Shown one piece after another: positions 9,348-17,537 of a DNA stretch of 64,000 bases. Position numbers and translations under genes: made by a program. The stretch's first letter is position 1; each line of letters starts with the position of its first letter. The notes below the pieces were generated by a model. That model saw only the letters and a list, made by a program, of their open reading frames with translations, did not search any database and was not told the DNA's origin. The stretch spans positions 1 to 64,000 of the forward strand of contig MKRV01000256.1 of assembly GCA_001897995.1 (NCBI GenBank). Reading direction: 5' to 3'. The stretch comes from Alphaproteobacteria bacterium 65-37. Its GTDB lineage: Bacteria > Pseudomonadota > Alphaproteobacteria > Reyranellales > Reyranellaceae.

Positions 9348-10499
9348 CTACTGCACCACGATCCGCGGCGCGGCGCGGGGGCCGCGCTGGTTGGCGGTGA
9401 GCTGCTTCCAGACGCGGCCGGCGATGTTCTTGTAGACCTGCGCGTGGGCGCTTTGGGGCTGAGCCACGACGATGGGATGGCCGCTGTCGGACGTCGTGCG
9501 GATATCGAGATGCAGCGGCACTTCGCCGAGGAAGGGCACGCCGAGCTTGTCGGCCTCCTCGCGGGCGCCGCCATGGCCGAAGATCTCCGACCGCTCGCCG
9601 CACTTGGGGCAGAGGAAGTAGCTCATGTTCTCGACGATGCCGAGCACCGGCACCGCGACCTTGCGGAACATGTTGAGGCCTTTGCGGGCGTCGACCAGCG
9701 CGATGTCCTGTGGCGTGGACACGATGACGGCGCCGGCCAGCGCCACGCGCTGCGCCAGGGTGAGCTGGGCATCGCCGGTGCCGGGCGGCATGTCGACCAC
9801 CAGCACGTCGAGATCGCCCCACTGTACGTCGCGCAGCATCTGCTCCAGCGCGCTCGACACCATCGGGCCGCGCCAGATCATCGGCGTATCCTCGGCGACG
9901 ATGTAGCCGATCGACATGGTCTTGATTCCGTAGCGCTCGATCGGCTTCAACTGCTTGCCATCGATCGACTCGGGCTTCTCCTTGACGTCGAGCATGCGCG
10001 GCATCGAGGGGCCGTAGATGTCGGCGTCGAGCAGGCCGGTCGAGACGCCGTTGGCGGCGAGCCCCAGGGCAAGGTTGACCGCCGTCGTCGACTTGCCGAC
10101 GCCGCCCTTGCCCGAGGCGACGGCGATGATGTGCTTCACGCCCGGCACCTCGATGCGGCCGCCACCGCCGGTGGTCTTGCTGCCGGGGGCATGCGAATGA
10201 CCGCGCGCCTGGCCGCCGCCGCCCGGTGCGGGCGGTGGTGCTGGAGCGGCCCGTTCGGAGGTCATCACGGCCGTCGCCGACAGGACGCCGGGCATGGCGC
10301 GGACGGCCTGTTCGCAGGCCTGGCGCAGGGGTTCCAGTGCCGTGCCGCGGGACGGATCGACATCGAGCGTGACGGCGACGTGACCGCCGCGTGTGGCGAT
10401 GCCACCCACCATGCCGAGCGCCGTCACACTGCGGCCGGTTGCCGGATCTATGACGGTGTCGAGAACCTCACGGACCGCCGATTCACTTATTTCCGACAT
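9348..10499 (-). CDS. apbC: Mrp/ApbC-type iron-sulfur cluster carrier ATPase
   Basis: A 383-residue protein with an N-terminal MIP18/DUF59 domain (residues 1-90), a Gly/Pro/His-rich linker, and a P-loop ATPase domain starting at KHIIAVASGKGGVGKSTTAV. Further motifs are DADIYGPSMPRM and VVDMPPGTGDAQLT. The CPKC motif near residue 285 is the Fe-S-binding pair at the dimer interface. Mrp proteins bind and transfer Fe-S clusters in the cytoplasm. It is divergent from hflK, with 140 bp between the starts. Confidence 0.93.
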   Translation of the reverse strand: MSEISESAVREVLDTVIDPATGRSVTALGMVGGIATRGGHVAVTLDVDPSRGTALEPLRQACEQAVRAMPGVLSATAVMTSERAAPAPPPAPGGGGQARGHSHAPGSKTTGGGGRIEVPGVKHIIAVASGKGGVGKSTTAVNLALGLAANGVSTGLLDADIYGPSMPRMLDVKEKPESIDGKQLKPIERYGIKTMSIGYIVAEDTPMIWRGPMVSSALEQMLRDVQWGDLDVLVVDMPPGTGDAQLTLAQRVALAGAVIVSTPQDIALVDARKGLNMFRKVAVPVLGIVENMSYFLCPKCGERSEIFGHGGAREEADKLGVPFLGEVPLHLDIRTTSDSGHPIVVAQPQSAHAQVYKNIAGRVWKQLTANQRGPRAAPRIVVQ

Positions 10500-10639
10500 G
10501 ATCCGATGCTTCCGCTAGCGGGCAATTTTGTGTCGCCGCTTGATTGATGGGCACTCGGCGTCACATATATGCAGCGCGGCGTGAAATCAAAAGCGACAAT
10601 GCGCCGAAGTGAGGCAATGAGAGCGGCCCTGAGGTGAAC

Positions 10640-11863
10640 ATGGCGTGGAATAACAACGGCGGCGGCGGCGGCGGTCCTTGGGGCGGCGGCGGCGGCGGCG
10701 GTGGTGGCGGTCCCTGGGGCGGCGGCAGTGGCGGCGGCGGCGGTGGTAATCGCGGCGGCGGCGGTGGCGGTCCCTTCGGGTCGCGGCGGCCACCCGATAT
10801 GGAAGACGTCATCCGCAAAGGCCAGGAGCGTCTCAAGAATCTGATCCCCGGCGGCTTCGGCTCGTTCAAGGGGATCCTGCTGGTCGTCGTGGCGGCGGTG
10901 GCGGTCTGGCTGGCGACCGGCTTCTTCCGGGTGCAGCCCAACCAGCAGGCCATCCAGCTCGTGTTCGGCAAGCCCTACGGCAAGCCGGTCGAGCCTGGCC
11001 TGCACTACAACCTGCCGAGCCCGATCGGCAACGTCGTCGTGGTCAATGTGCAGGACCAGCGCCGCACCGTGATCGGCTCGCGCGGCAATCAGGTCAGCGC
11101 TCCGTACAATCGCGGCCCGCGTCCGACATCGACGGAAAACCTGATGCTGACCGGCGACGAGAACATCGTCGACATCGAGTTCGCCGTCCTCTGGCAGATC
11201 AAGGACGTCTTCAAGTACGCCTTCGACGTGCGCAATCCCGAAGAGAACGTTCGCGCCGGCGCCGAGGCGGCGATGCGCGAGGTCATCGGCAAGTCGAACC
11301 TGCAGTTCGCCCAGACCGAGGGACGCAGCCGCATCGAACAGGACACCAAGGACCTGCTGCAGCGCATGCTCGACGAGTACGGGCTGGGTGCGCGCATCTC
11401 GCAGATCCAGCTTCTGCGCGTCGACCCGCCGCAGGAAGTGATCGCGGCCTTCCGCGACGTCCAGGCGGCGCGCGCCGACAAGGAGAGGCTGATCAACGAA
11501 GGCAATACCTACCGCAACCAGCAACTGCCGCGCGCCAAGGGTGAGGCGGAATCGATCGTGCAGCGCGCCGAGGCCTACAAGGCCGAGATCGTCGCCCGCG
11601 CCAGCGGTGACGCCCAGCGCTTCACGCAGGTCTACGAGCAGTACGCCAAGGCCAAGGACATCACCACCGAGCGCCTCTACCTCGACACGATGGAAGAGGT
11701 GCTGCGCAACGTGAACAAGGTGCTGGTCGATAAGAACACCTCGGGGACGGGCGGCGTGCTGCCCTACCTGCCACTGCCCGAGCTGCGGTCGGGCCAGCCG
11801 GCCGCCCCGTCCGGAAGCGGCTCCAGGCCGCCGCAACAGCCGCTGCCGGGAGCCACGCGATGA
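10640..11863 (+). CDS. hflK: FtsH modulator HflK
   Basis: A 407-residue SPFH/band-7 protein. The start is taken as the ATG at 10640 (MAWNNNGGGG), with CTGAGG upstream; a GTG at 10634 is a minor alternative. The first 50 residues are extremely Gly-rich, encoded by near-repeats of GGC, as is normal for HflK. A single membrane span (ILLVVVAAVAVWLATGFF) precedes the SPFH domain, and a long helical region and Pro-rich tail follow. HflK and HflC form a large periplasm-facing assembly that surrounds and restrains the FtsH protease. Its last bases overlap the hflC start by 4 bp, so the two are translationally coupled. Confidence 0.95.
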   Translation: MAWNNNGGGGGGPWGGGGGGGGGGPWGGGSGGGGGGNRGGGGGGPFGSRRPPDMEDVIRKGQERLKNLIPGGFGSFKGILLVVVAAVAVWLATGFFRVQPNQQAIQLVFGKPYGKPVEPGLHYNLPSPIGNVVVVNVQDQRRTVIGSRGNQVSAPYNRGPRPTSTENLMLTGDENIVDIEFAVLWQIKDVFKYAFDVRNPEENVRAGAEAAMREVIGKSNLQFAQTEGRSRIEQDTKDLLQRMLDEYGLGARISQIQLLRVDPPQEVIAAFRDVQAARADKERLINEGNTYRNQQLPRAKGEAESIVQRAEAYKAEIVARASGDAQRFTQVYEQYAKAKDITTERLYLDTMEEVLRNVNKVLVDKNTSGTGGVLPYLPLPELRSGQPAAPSGSGSRPPQQPLPGATR

Positions 11864-12747
11864 GCAACCGTTCGATCATCGCGCTGATCGCGCTCGCCAT
11901 CGTGGCGTTCCTCGCGACCCAGACCTTCTATACGGTCGACCCGACCAAGCAGGTTCTGGTGCGCCAGTTCGGCGCCATCGTCGGCGATCCCAAGATCGAT
12001 CCCGGCCTCTACGCCAAGATCCCGCTGGTGCAGGACATCCAACGCATCGACCGCCGCCTGCTCGACTACGAAGCCGAGGAGTTCGAGGTCATCGCCGGCG
12101 ACCAGAAGCGCCTCGTGGTCGATGCCTATGCCCGCTACAAGATCACGGCGGCCAAGCTCTACGCCCAGACGGTGCCGGGCGGCGAAGCGGCCCTGCGCGG
12201 CCTGCTCGACTCGCTGATCAACTCCGAGATCCGCGGCGTTCTGTCCTCGGTGCCGCTGCATGCGGTGCTGACCGACCAGCGCGCCAACCTGATGGACGAG
12301 ATCACACGGCGCGTGAACTCCAAGACCAAGGAGCTGGGCGTCGAGACGGTCGATGTCCGCATCAAGCGTGCGGACCTGCCGCAGGCCAATTCGCAGTCGG
12401 TCTACAATCGTATGAAGACCGACCGCGAACGGGAAGCCGGCCAGCTGCGCGCCGAGGGCGACGAGGAGAATGCCCGCATCAAGGCAACGGCCGACCGCGA
12501 GGTCGCCGTCATCAAGGCGGAAGCCGGCCTCAAGGGCCAGATCCTGAAGGGCGAGGCCGATGCCGACGCCACCCGGATCTACGCCCAGGCCTTCGAGAAG
12601 GATAAGGACTTCTACGCCTTCTATCGGCGTATGGAGGCCTACAAGCAGGCGTTCGGCTCAGGCGGCTCGACCATGCTGCTGAGCCCGGACAGCGACTTCT
12701 TCCGCTACTTCAACGACCCGGCCGGCCCGGCGGCGCCCCGGAAGTAG
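11860..12747 (+). CDS. hflC: FtsH modulator HflC
   Basis: A 295-residue partner of HflK. An N-terminal membrane anchor (SIIALIALAIVAFLATQTFY) is followed by an SPFH domain and a long charged helix (RMKTDREREAGQLRAEGDEE), the family hallmark. The ATG overlaps the hflK stop as ATGA. A strong hairpin with a T run follows the gene at 12781-12823, closing the hflKC unit before degP. Confidence 0.95.
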   Translation: MSNRSIIALIALAIVAFLATQTFYTVDPTKQVLVRQFGAIVGDPKIDPGLYAKIPLVQDIQRIDRRLLDYEAEEFEVIAGDQKRLVVDAYARYKITAAKLYAQTVPGGEAALRGLLDSLINSEIRGVLSSVPLHAVLTDQRANLMDEITRRVNSKTKELGVETVDVRIKRADLPQANSQSVYNRMKTDREREAGQLRAEGDEENARIKATADREVAVIKAEAGLKGQILKGEADADATRIYAQAFEKDKDFYAFYRRMEAYKQAFGSGGSTMLLSPDSDFFRYFNDPAGPAAPRK

Positions 12748-12780
12748 CACCGCCAGAGAGCGTACCGAACGAGCGTACCG

Positions 12781-12823
12781 AACCGGCGGCTGTGGCAGTC
12801 CTGCCACGCCGCCGGTTCTTTTT
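12781..12823 (+). terminator. Rho-independent terminator after hflC
   Basis: Perfect 10-bp arms AACCGGCGGC and GCCGCCGGTT enclose an inner stem GTGGCAG-TC-CTGCCAC, and CTTTTT follows. It ends the hflKC transcript. Confidence 0.9.
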
Positions 12824-12969
12824 GGGAAAAGCCCGAAAATCACAGAAAGTACCGGCAAGATAACGGCCTCTTTATTTGCGCCACAATCTGCCGACATGTA
12901 GAGAGTCACTCTAACGCGCGGCGCCGGCCGTTACCGACCGTTTGGCCTGAGCGCCGTTGGAGGTCGGAC

Positions 12970-14466
12970 GTGATTCTGGCTGATTCTCATCATTTTCTTC
13001 GAGGGGCCGTCCTGACGGCCGTCGCAGCTTTCGGCCTCTTGGCGGCAGAGCCCGTCCTGGCGCGCCAACCCAATCAACCCAATGAGAGCTTTGCCGACCT
13101 GGTCGACAAGCTGATGCCGACCGTCGTCAACATAACGACGACGCAAAGCATGCCCCAGCAGGGGTCTCGGCTGCGCGACATGCCGCAGCTGCCGCCCGGC
13201 TCGCCGTTCGAGGAGCTCTTCAAGGAGTTCTTCGACCGCCGCGGTGGCGAGGAGCAGCAGAAGCGGCGCGGCACGTCGCTCGGATCGGGTTTCGTGGTCG
13301 ATGGCGATGGCTACATCGTCACCAACAACCACGTGATCCAGGGCGCTGAGGACATCACCGTCGTCTTCAAGGATGACACCCAGCTCAAGGCCAAGCTGAT
13401 CGGCTCCGACAGCCGCATCGACGTCGCCCTGCTCAAGGTCGAGCCGCCCAACAAGAAGCCGCTGCCGGCGGTGAAGTGGGGCGATTCCGACAAGGAGCGG
13501 GTGGGTGACTGGGTGATTGCCATCGGCAACCCGTTCGGCCTCGGCCATTCGGTGACGGCCGGCATCATCTCGGCACGCGGCCGCTCGCTGAACGATTCGC
13601 TCGACGACTACCTGCAGACCGACGCCGCCATCAACAAGGGCAACTCGGGCGGTCCGCTGTTCAACCAGGACGGCGAGGTCATCGGCGTCAATACGGCGAT
13701 CTACTCGCCGTCGGGCACCAACGCAGGCCTCGCCTTCTCGATCCCGTCCAACCTCGTGAAGCAGGTCGCCGACCAGCTGCGCGAGTTCGGCCGGGTGAAG
13801 CGCGGCTGGATCGGCGTCAGCTACCAGAGCGTCACCGACGACATCGCCGACTCGTTCGGCCTCGACCGTGCCCGCGGCGTGCTGGTGGCCAATGTCACGA
13901 CCGACAGCCCGGCCGCCAAGGCGGGGCTCAAGCGCAACGACATCATCATCTCCTTCGGCGGCCAGGACGTGCTCGACCTGCGGCGCTTCCCGCGCGTGGT
14001 CGCCAACTCCCGGGTCGGCAGCACCGTCGACGTCGTGGTCTGGCGCGGGGCCAAGGAAGTGCCGCTGAAGCTGCGCATCGGTGAGCAGGAGGAGGCGGAC
14101 AAGCAGAACGCCTCGGCCCAGGGCAATTCCAAGAAACAGGCCGAGCCCGATCAGCAGATCACCTCGACCATCGAGCAGCTCGGCCTCACCCTGCAGAAGG
14201 TCACCGATCAGCTGCGCGAGCGCTATGGCCTCAGCGACCAGGTCAAGGGCGTGGTCATCACCAAGGTGGCGGCCAACAGCCCGGCCGCCGAGAAGCAGCT
14301 GCAGGCCGGCGACGTCATCCTCGAGGTCGACCAGAAGCCGGTCACGACGCCGCAGGAAGTCACCGACCTCGTGACCAAGCTGCAGCAGCAGAAGAAGCGC
14401 TCGGTCCTGCTGTTCGTCGAACGCCAGGGCGACCCGCGCTTCGCCGCGCTCCGGCTGACGAAGTAG
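12970..14466 (+). CDS. degP: Do-family periplasmic serine protease (DegP/DegQ/MucD type)
   Basis: A 498-residue HtrA-type protease starting at GTG. A signal peptide (AVLTAVAAFGLLAAEPVLA) directs it to the periplasm. The trypsin-like domain carries the triad as His in VTNNHVI (about residue 121), Asp in SRIDVALLKV (about 151) and Ser in NKGNSGGPL (about 226). Two PDZ domains follow, each closing with the expected hydrophobic groove strands. It degrades or refolds damaged envelope proteins. It lies after hflKC but behind a terminator and so probably has its own promoter. A bidirectional terminator follows. Confidence 0.94.
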   Translation: MILADSHHFLRGAVLTAVAAFGLLAAEPVLARQPNQPNESFADLVDKLMPTVVNITTTQSMPQQGSRLRDMPQLPPGSPFEELFKEFFDRRGGEEQQKRRGTSLGSGFVVDGDGYIVTNNHVIQGAEDITVVFKDDTQLKAKLIGSDSRIDVALLKVEPPNKKPLPAVKWGDSDKERVGDWVIAIGNPFGLGHSVTAGIISARGRSLNDSLDDYLQTDAAINKGNSGGPLFNQDGEVIGVNTAIYSPSGTNAGLAFSIPSNLVKQVADQLREFGRVKRGWIGVSYQSVTDDIADSFGLDRARGVLVANVTTDSPAAKAGLKRNDIIISFGGQDVLDLRRFPRVVANSRVGSTVDVVVWRGAKEVPLKLRIGEQEEADKQNASAQGNSKKQAEPDQQITSTIEQLGLTLQKVTDQLRERYGLSDQVKGVVITKVAANSPAAEKQLQAGDVILEVDQKPVTTPQEVTDLVTKLQQQKKRSVLLFVERQGDPRFAALRLTK

Positions 14467-14488
14467 CGTCGCGACTTTCAGGAAAGAA

Positions 14489-14525
14489 AAAGGGCCCTGC
14501 TCTCGCGAGCAGGGCCCTTTCCTTT
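14489..14525. terminator. Bidirectional terminator between degP and the MDR oxidoreductase gene
   Basis: Perfect 14-bp arms at 14489-14502 and 14507-14520 (AAAGGGCCCTGCTC and its complement) with loop TCGC. There are A-rich bases on the left and CCTTT on the right, fitting termination from both convergent genes. Confidence 0.9.
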
Positions 14526-14542
14526 GACTATTCCGTAAGGCG

Positions 14543-15544
14543 TCAGACCTTCACGACCAGCTTGCCGAAATTTTCACCCTTGAGGAGCCCCATGAAGGCC
14601 TGCGGGGCGTTGGCCAGGCCGTCGATCACGGTTTCCCGGGCCTTCAGCTTGCCCTGCTTCAGCAGGCCGCCGACCTCGTTCACGAAATCGCCCATCAGGG
14701 CGACATGGTCGGAGATGATGAAGCCCTGCAGGTTCAGGCGGCGCTGCACGATCGTGAACATCTTGGTCGGGCCGGCGATCGGCTCCTTGTCCTGATATTC
14801 CGAGATGGCGCCGCAGAAGGCGATGCGGCCGAAGTCGTTCATCCGCGCGAACACGGCGTGGAAGATCCTGCCGCCGGCATTCTCGAAGTCGGCGTCGATG
14901 CCCTTGGGGCAGAGCTTGTCGAGCACCGCGCCGTAGTCGCGCTCGGTCCGGTGATTGAAGCAGGCGTCGTAGCCGGCCTCGCGCACCGCCCATTGGCACT
15001 TCTCCTCGTCGCCGGCGCAGCCCACGACCGTGGCACCGGCCAGCTTGGCGAGCTGGCCTGCCACCTGGCCTACCGCGCCGGTCGCGGCCGAAACGAACAC
15101 GGTCTCGCCCGCCTTGGGCTTGCAGATATGCTTGATGCCGTACCAGGCGGTGAAGCTCGGCATGCCCAGCACGCCGAGATGGGCGGAGAGCGGCACGCCC
15201 GTCGCGTCGATCTTGCGCAGGCCCCGGCCGTCGTGAAGCGTGTGCGTCGCCCAGTTCAGCAGGCCGTTCACGATATCGCCCTTGGCGAAGCGCGGGTTCC
15301 TGGTCTCCACCACCTCGCCGACGGCGCCGCCGGTCAGCGGCTTGCCGAGCTCGAAGGCCGGCACGTAGGAATTGAGCTCGGTCATGCGCGGCCGCATGTA
15401 GGGATCGAGCGACAGGAACAGCGTGCGCACCAAGATCTGGCCGTCGGCCAGGACCGGGGAGGCGGCTGTCTCGGCGCGGAAGCAGTCGGCCGTGACATCG
15501 CCCTCCGGGCGCTTGGCCAGCACGATCTGTCGGATCTCGGTCAT
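14543..15544 (-). CDS. Zinc-independent MDR oxidoreductase (CurA/leukotriene-dehydrogenase-like)
   Basis: A 333-residue medium-chain reductase starting MTEIRQIVLAKRPEGD. It lacks catalytic and structural zinc cysteine clusters. The NADPH-binding signature is VFVSAATGAVGQVAGQLAK, near residue 150. Other family motifs are FLSLDPYMRPRM, and an ENAGG block near residue 225. Relatives reduce the double bond of alpha,beta-unsaturated carbonyl compounds. The start codon overlaps the serB stop as ATGA, so it is the second gene of a serB operon, although a functional link to serine synthesis is not obvious. Confidence 0.88.
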   Translation of the reverse strand: MTEIRQIVLAKRPEGDVTADCFRAETAASPVLADGQILVRTLFLSLDPYMRPRMTELNSYVPAFELGKPLTGGAVGEVVETRNPRFAKGDIVNGLLNWATHTLHDGRGLRKIDATGVPLSAHLGVLGMPSFTAWYGIKHICKPKAGETVFVSAATGAVGQVAGQLAKLAGATVVGCAGDEEKCQWAVREAGYDACFNHRTERDYGAVLDKLCPKGIDADFENAGGRIFHAVFARMNDFGRIAFCGAISEYQDKEPIAGPTKMFTIVQRRLNLQGFIISDHVALMGDFVNEVGGLLKQGKLKARETVIDGLANAPQAFMGLLKGENFGKLVVKV

Positions 15545-16422
15545 GGATCTTTCCTTTCTTCGAAGTCGCTGCGGCGATAGCCCTGCAGGTAGAGCAGCGC
15601 CGTAAGGTCGCCGTGGCCGATGCGGGCCGCCACCTGGGCGGCAACCGTGGGCTTGGCATGGAAGGCGACGCCAAGTCCGGCAGCCTGCAGCATCGGCAGG
15701 TCGTTGGCGCCGTCGCCGACCGTGATGGCGTCGGCCGCCGTGAGGCCGCGTTCGCCGGCCAGCCGCTGCAGGGCGGCGAGCTTCGCCTCCTTGCCGAGGA
15801 TCGGCGGTTCGACCGTTCCGGAGAGCGTCTTGCCGTCGTGCACGAGGACGTTGGCGGCATCGAAATCGAAACCGAGCGTGCGGCGGACCATCGCGGTGAA
15901 GTAGGTGAAGCCGCCCGAGACCAGGGCGCAATGGGCGCCGTGCTTCTTCATGGTGGCAATCAGCGTGGCGCCGCCCGGCATGTAGCGGATTCGGGTCGCC
16001 GCCTCGTCGAGCTTCGCCACCGAGAGGCCCCTCAGCAGGCCGACGCGCTCGGTCAAGGCGCCGGCGAAGTCGATCTCGCCGTTCATCGCTCGGGCGGTGA
16101 TGCCGGCGATCTTCTCGCGCAGGCCCAGGAAGTCGGCCAGCTCGTCCAGCATCTCGTTGTGGATCATGGTCGATTCCATGTCGGCCACCAGCAGCCTCTT
16201 GCGCCGGCCGCCGGACGGCAGGGCCACGGCGTCGGCGCCTGCCAGATCGACCGGCGCAGTCGGTCCGTCGAACGGCAGGTCGCAGGCAATGCCGGGCGCC
16301 AGCCAGTCAGGGGCGCCGACTGTGGCGCCGCCAGCGCGAAGAGTGTCGGTCGCGGAAGCGACAAGGGCGTCGTTCAACGCCGGACGGGTGGGATCGGAGA
16401 TCAGGACCAGGACGTTTTTCAC
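15541..16422 (-). CDS. serB: Phosphoserine phosphatase SerB
   Basis: HAD-family enzyme for the last step of serine synthesis. Motif I is LLVADMESTMI (DxE rather than the commoner DxD), motif II is LVSGGFTYF, and motif III is TVGDGANDLPML. An ACT-like N-terminal region precedes the HAD core. The start is placed at a GTG (complement at 16420-16422) giving VKNVLVLISDP, 293 residues, preceded by GAGGG. The frame is open to 16611 and an ATG at 16491 is possible but would overlap the divergent miaA start. The translationally coupled MDR gene follows. Confidence 0.9.
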   Translation of the reverse strand: MKNVLVLISDPTRPALNDALVASATDTLRAGGATVGAPDWLAPGIACDLPFDGPTAPVDLAGADAVALPSGGRRKRLLVADMESTMIHNEMLDELADFLGLREKIAGITARAMNGEIDFAGALTERVGLLRGLSVAKLDEAATRIRYMPGGATLIATMKKHGAHCALVSGGFTYFTAMVRRTLGFDFDAANVLVHDGKTLSGTVEPPILGKEAKLAALQRLAGERGLTAADAITVGDGANDLPMLQAAGLGVAFHAKPTVAAQVAARIGHGDLTALLYLQGYRRSDFEERKDP

Positions 16423-16489
16423 GCCCTCGGCTCTAGCGGCGGGGTCGCGGATTTGCAATCTGTGCGCCCGTTCCAGGATTGCCAGGGTC

Positions 16490-17425
16490 ATGAACGGTCG
16501 GCCAAGGGATCTCGTCATCGTCGTCACCGGACCGACGGCCAGCGGCAAGTCGGCGCTGGCGCTGGCCCTTGCCGAGCGTCGCGACGGCACGGTGATCAAT
16601 GCCGACGCCATGCAGACCTACGATGCCTTTCCGATCCTGACGGCGCAGCCCAGCGCTGACGAACGGGCACGCGTGCCGCACACCCTGTACGGCGTCCTGC
16701 CGTTGGCCGAGACGCTCACCGCCGCACGCTGGCGCGATTTGGCCGCGGCCGAAATCGCGCGCGTCCACGGCGCCGGTGGCGTGGCGATCCTGTGCGGCGG
16801 CTCGGGCCTCTATCTCCGCACCTTGATGCAGGGCATTGCCGCTATTCCCGATGCGCCCGCCGAACTGCGCCGGCAGGCCAACGACGACTGGCAACAGATG
16901 GGTGCCGATGCGTTTCGGGCCCGGCTCGCCGAAAAGGATCCGACGATCGTGGCGCGCCTCAAGCCGGGCGACCGGCAGCGGCATGTGCGGGCTTGGGAGG
17001 TGTGGCAGGCGACCGGCCGCCCGCTCAGCGCCTGGCAGGAAGGCGAGGGGAGGCCGGCGCCCTGGCGGTTCGTGCGCCTGCTGCTCGCGCCGGAGCGCGG
17101 CTGGCTGCGGGCACGGATCGAACGGCGGTTCGACGCGATGCTGGAAAACGGCGTGCTGGCCGAAGTGCGGACCGTGTTCGATCGCCAGCCCGATCCCGCC
17201 TGGCCCGGCCTTAAGGCGCACGGTGCACCCGAGCTCTTTCGCCACTTCCGAGGCGAGTTGTCGCTGGCCGAGGCACGCCAGATCGGTATCGACCATACCC
17301 GCCAATATGCCAAACGCCAGATGACGTGGTTCCGGCATCAAATAATACCAGATCTGGTGCTCGATCCTGAGGTCGACGGAAATTTGAGCGCCGCTGAGAA
17401 ATTTTTGGACAATTCTGGGGTCTGA
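16490..17425 (+). CDS. miaA: tRNA dimethylallyltransferase MiaA
   Basis: A 311-residue protein beginning MNGRPRDLVIVVTGPTASGKSALA. The P-loop GPTASGKS is at residues 14-21. The following block VINADAMQTYDAFPILTAQPS is the tRNA/substrate motif, and HTRQYAKRQMTWFR near the C-terminus is the family signature. It prenylates A37 of tRNAs reading codons starting with U. It is divergent from serB. The open frame upstream of 16490 is antisense to serB and is not used. Confidence 0.95.
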   Translation: MNGRPRDLVIVVTGPTASGKSALALALAERRDGTVINADAMQTYDAFPILTAQPSADERARVPHTLYGVLPLAETLTAARWRDLAAAEIARVHGAGGVAILCGGSGLYLRTLMQGIAAIPDAPAELRRQANDDWQQMGADAFRARLAEKDPTIVARLKPGDRQRHVRAWEVWQATGRPLSAWQEGEGRPAPWRFVRLLLAPERGWLRARIERRFDAMLENGVLAEVRTVFDRQPDPAWPGLKAHGAPELFRHFRGELSLAEARQIGIDHTRQYAKRQMTWFRHQIIPDLVLDPEVDGNLSAAEKFLDNSGV

Positions 17426-17486
17426 AACTTTACGTTTCGTGCATTTCGAGTTGACCCCCTCCGGCTCGGCCTCTATCTTCCGCCGC

Positions 17487-17511
17487 GCCGCAAAACGCCC
17501 CGTTTTGCGGC
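17487..17511 (+). terminator. Hairpin between miaA and ilvB (terminator or attenuator)
   Basis: An 11-bp perfect stem GCCGCAAAACG / CGTTTTGCGGC with a 3-nt loop, followed by ATATTTGT rather than a strong T run. It lies 26 bp before the ilvB ATG and could end the miaA transcript or act as a leader hairpin of ilvB. No branched-chain-rich leader peptide was found. Confidence 0.55.
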
Positions 17512-17537
17512 ATATTTGTCATAGGGAGACCGCTGCC

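Noticed and set aside
17439-17537. In-frame upstream codons of ilvB as a leader peptide or longer N-terminus
   Set aside because: They span a stable hairpin, contain no run of Ile, Val or Leu codons, and the ATG at 17538 has its own ribosome-binding site.
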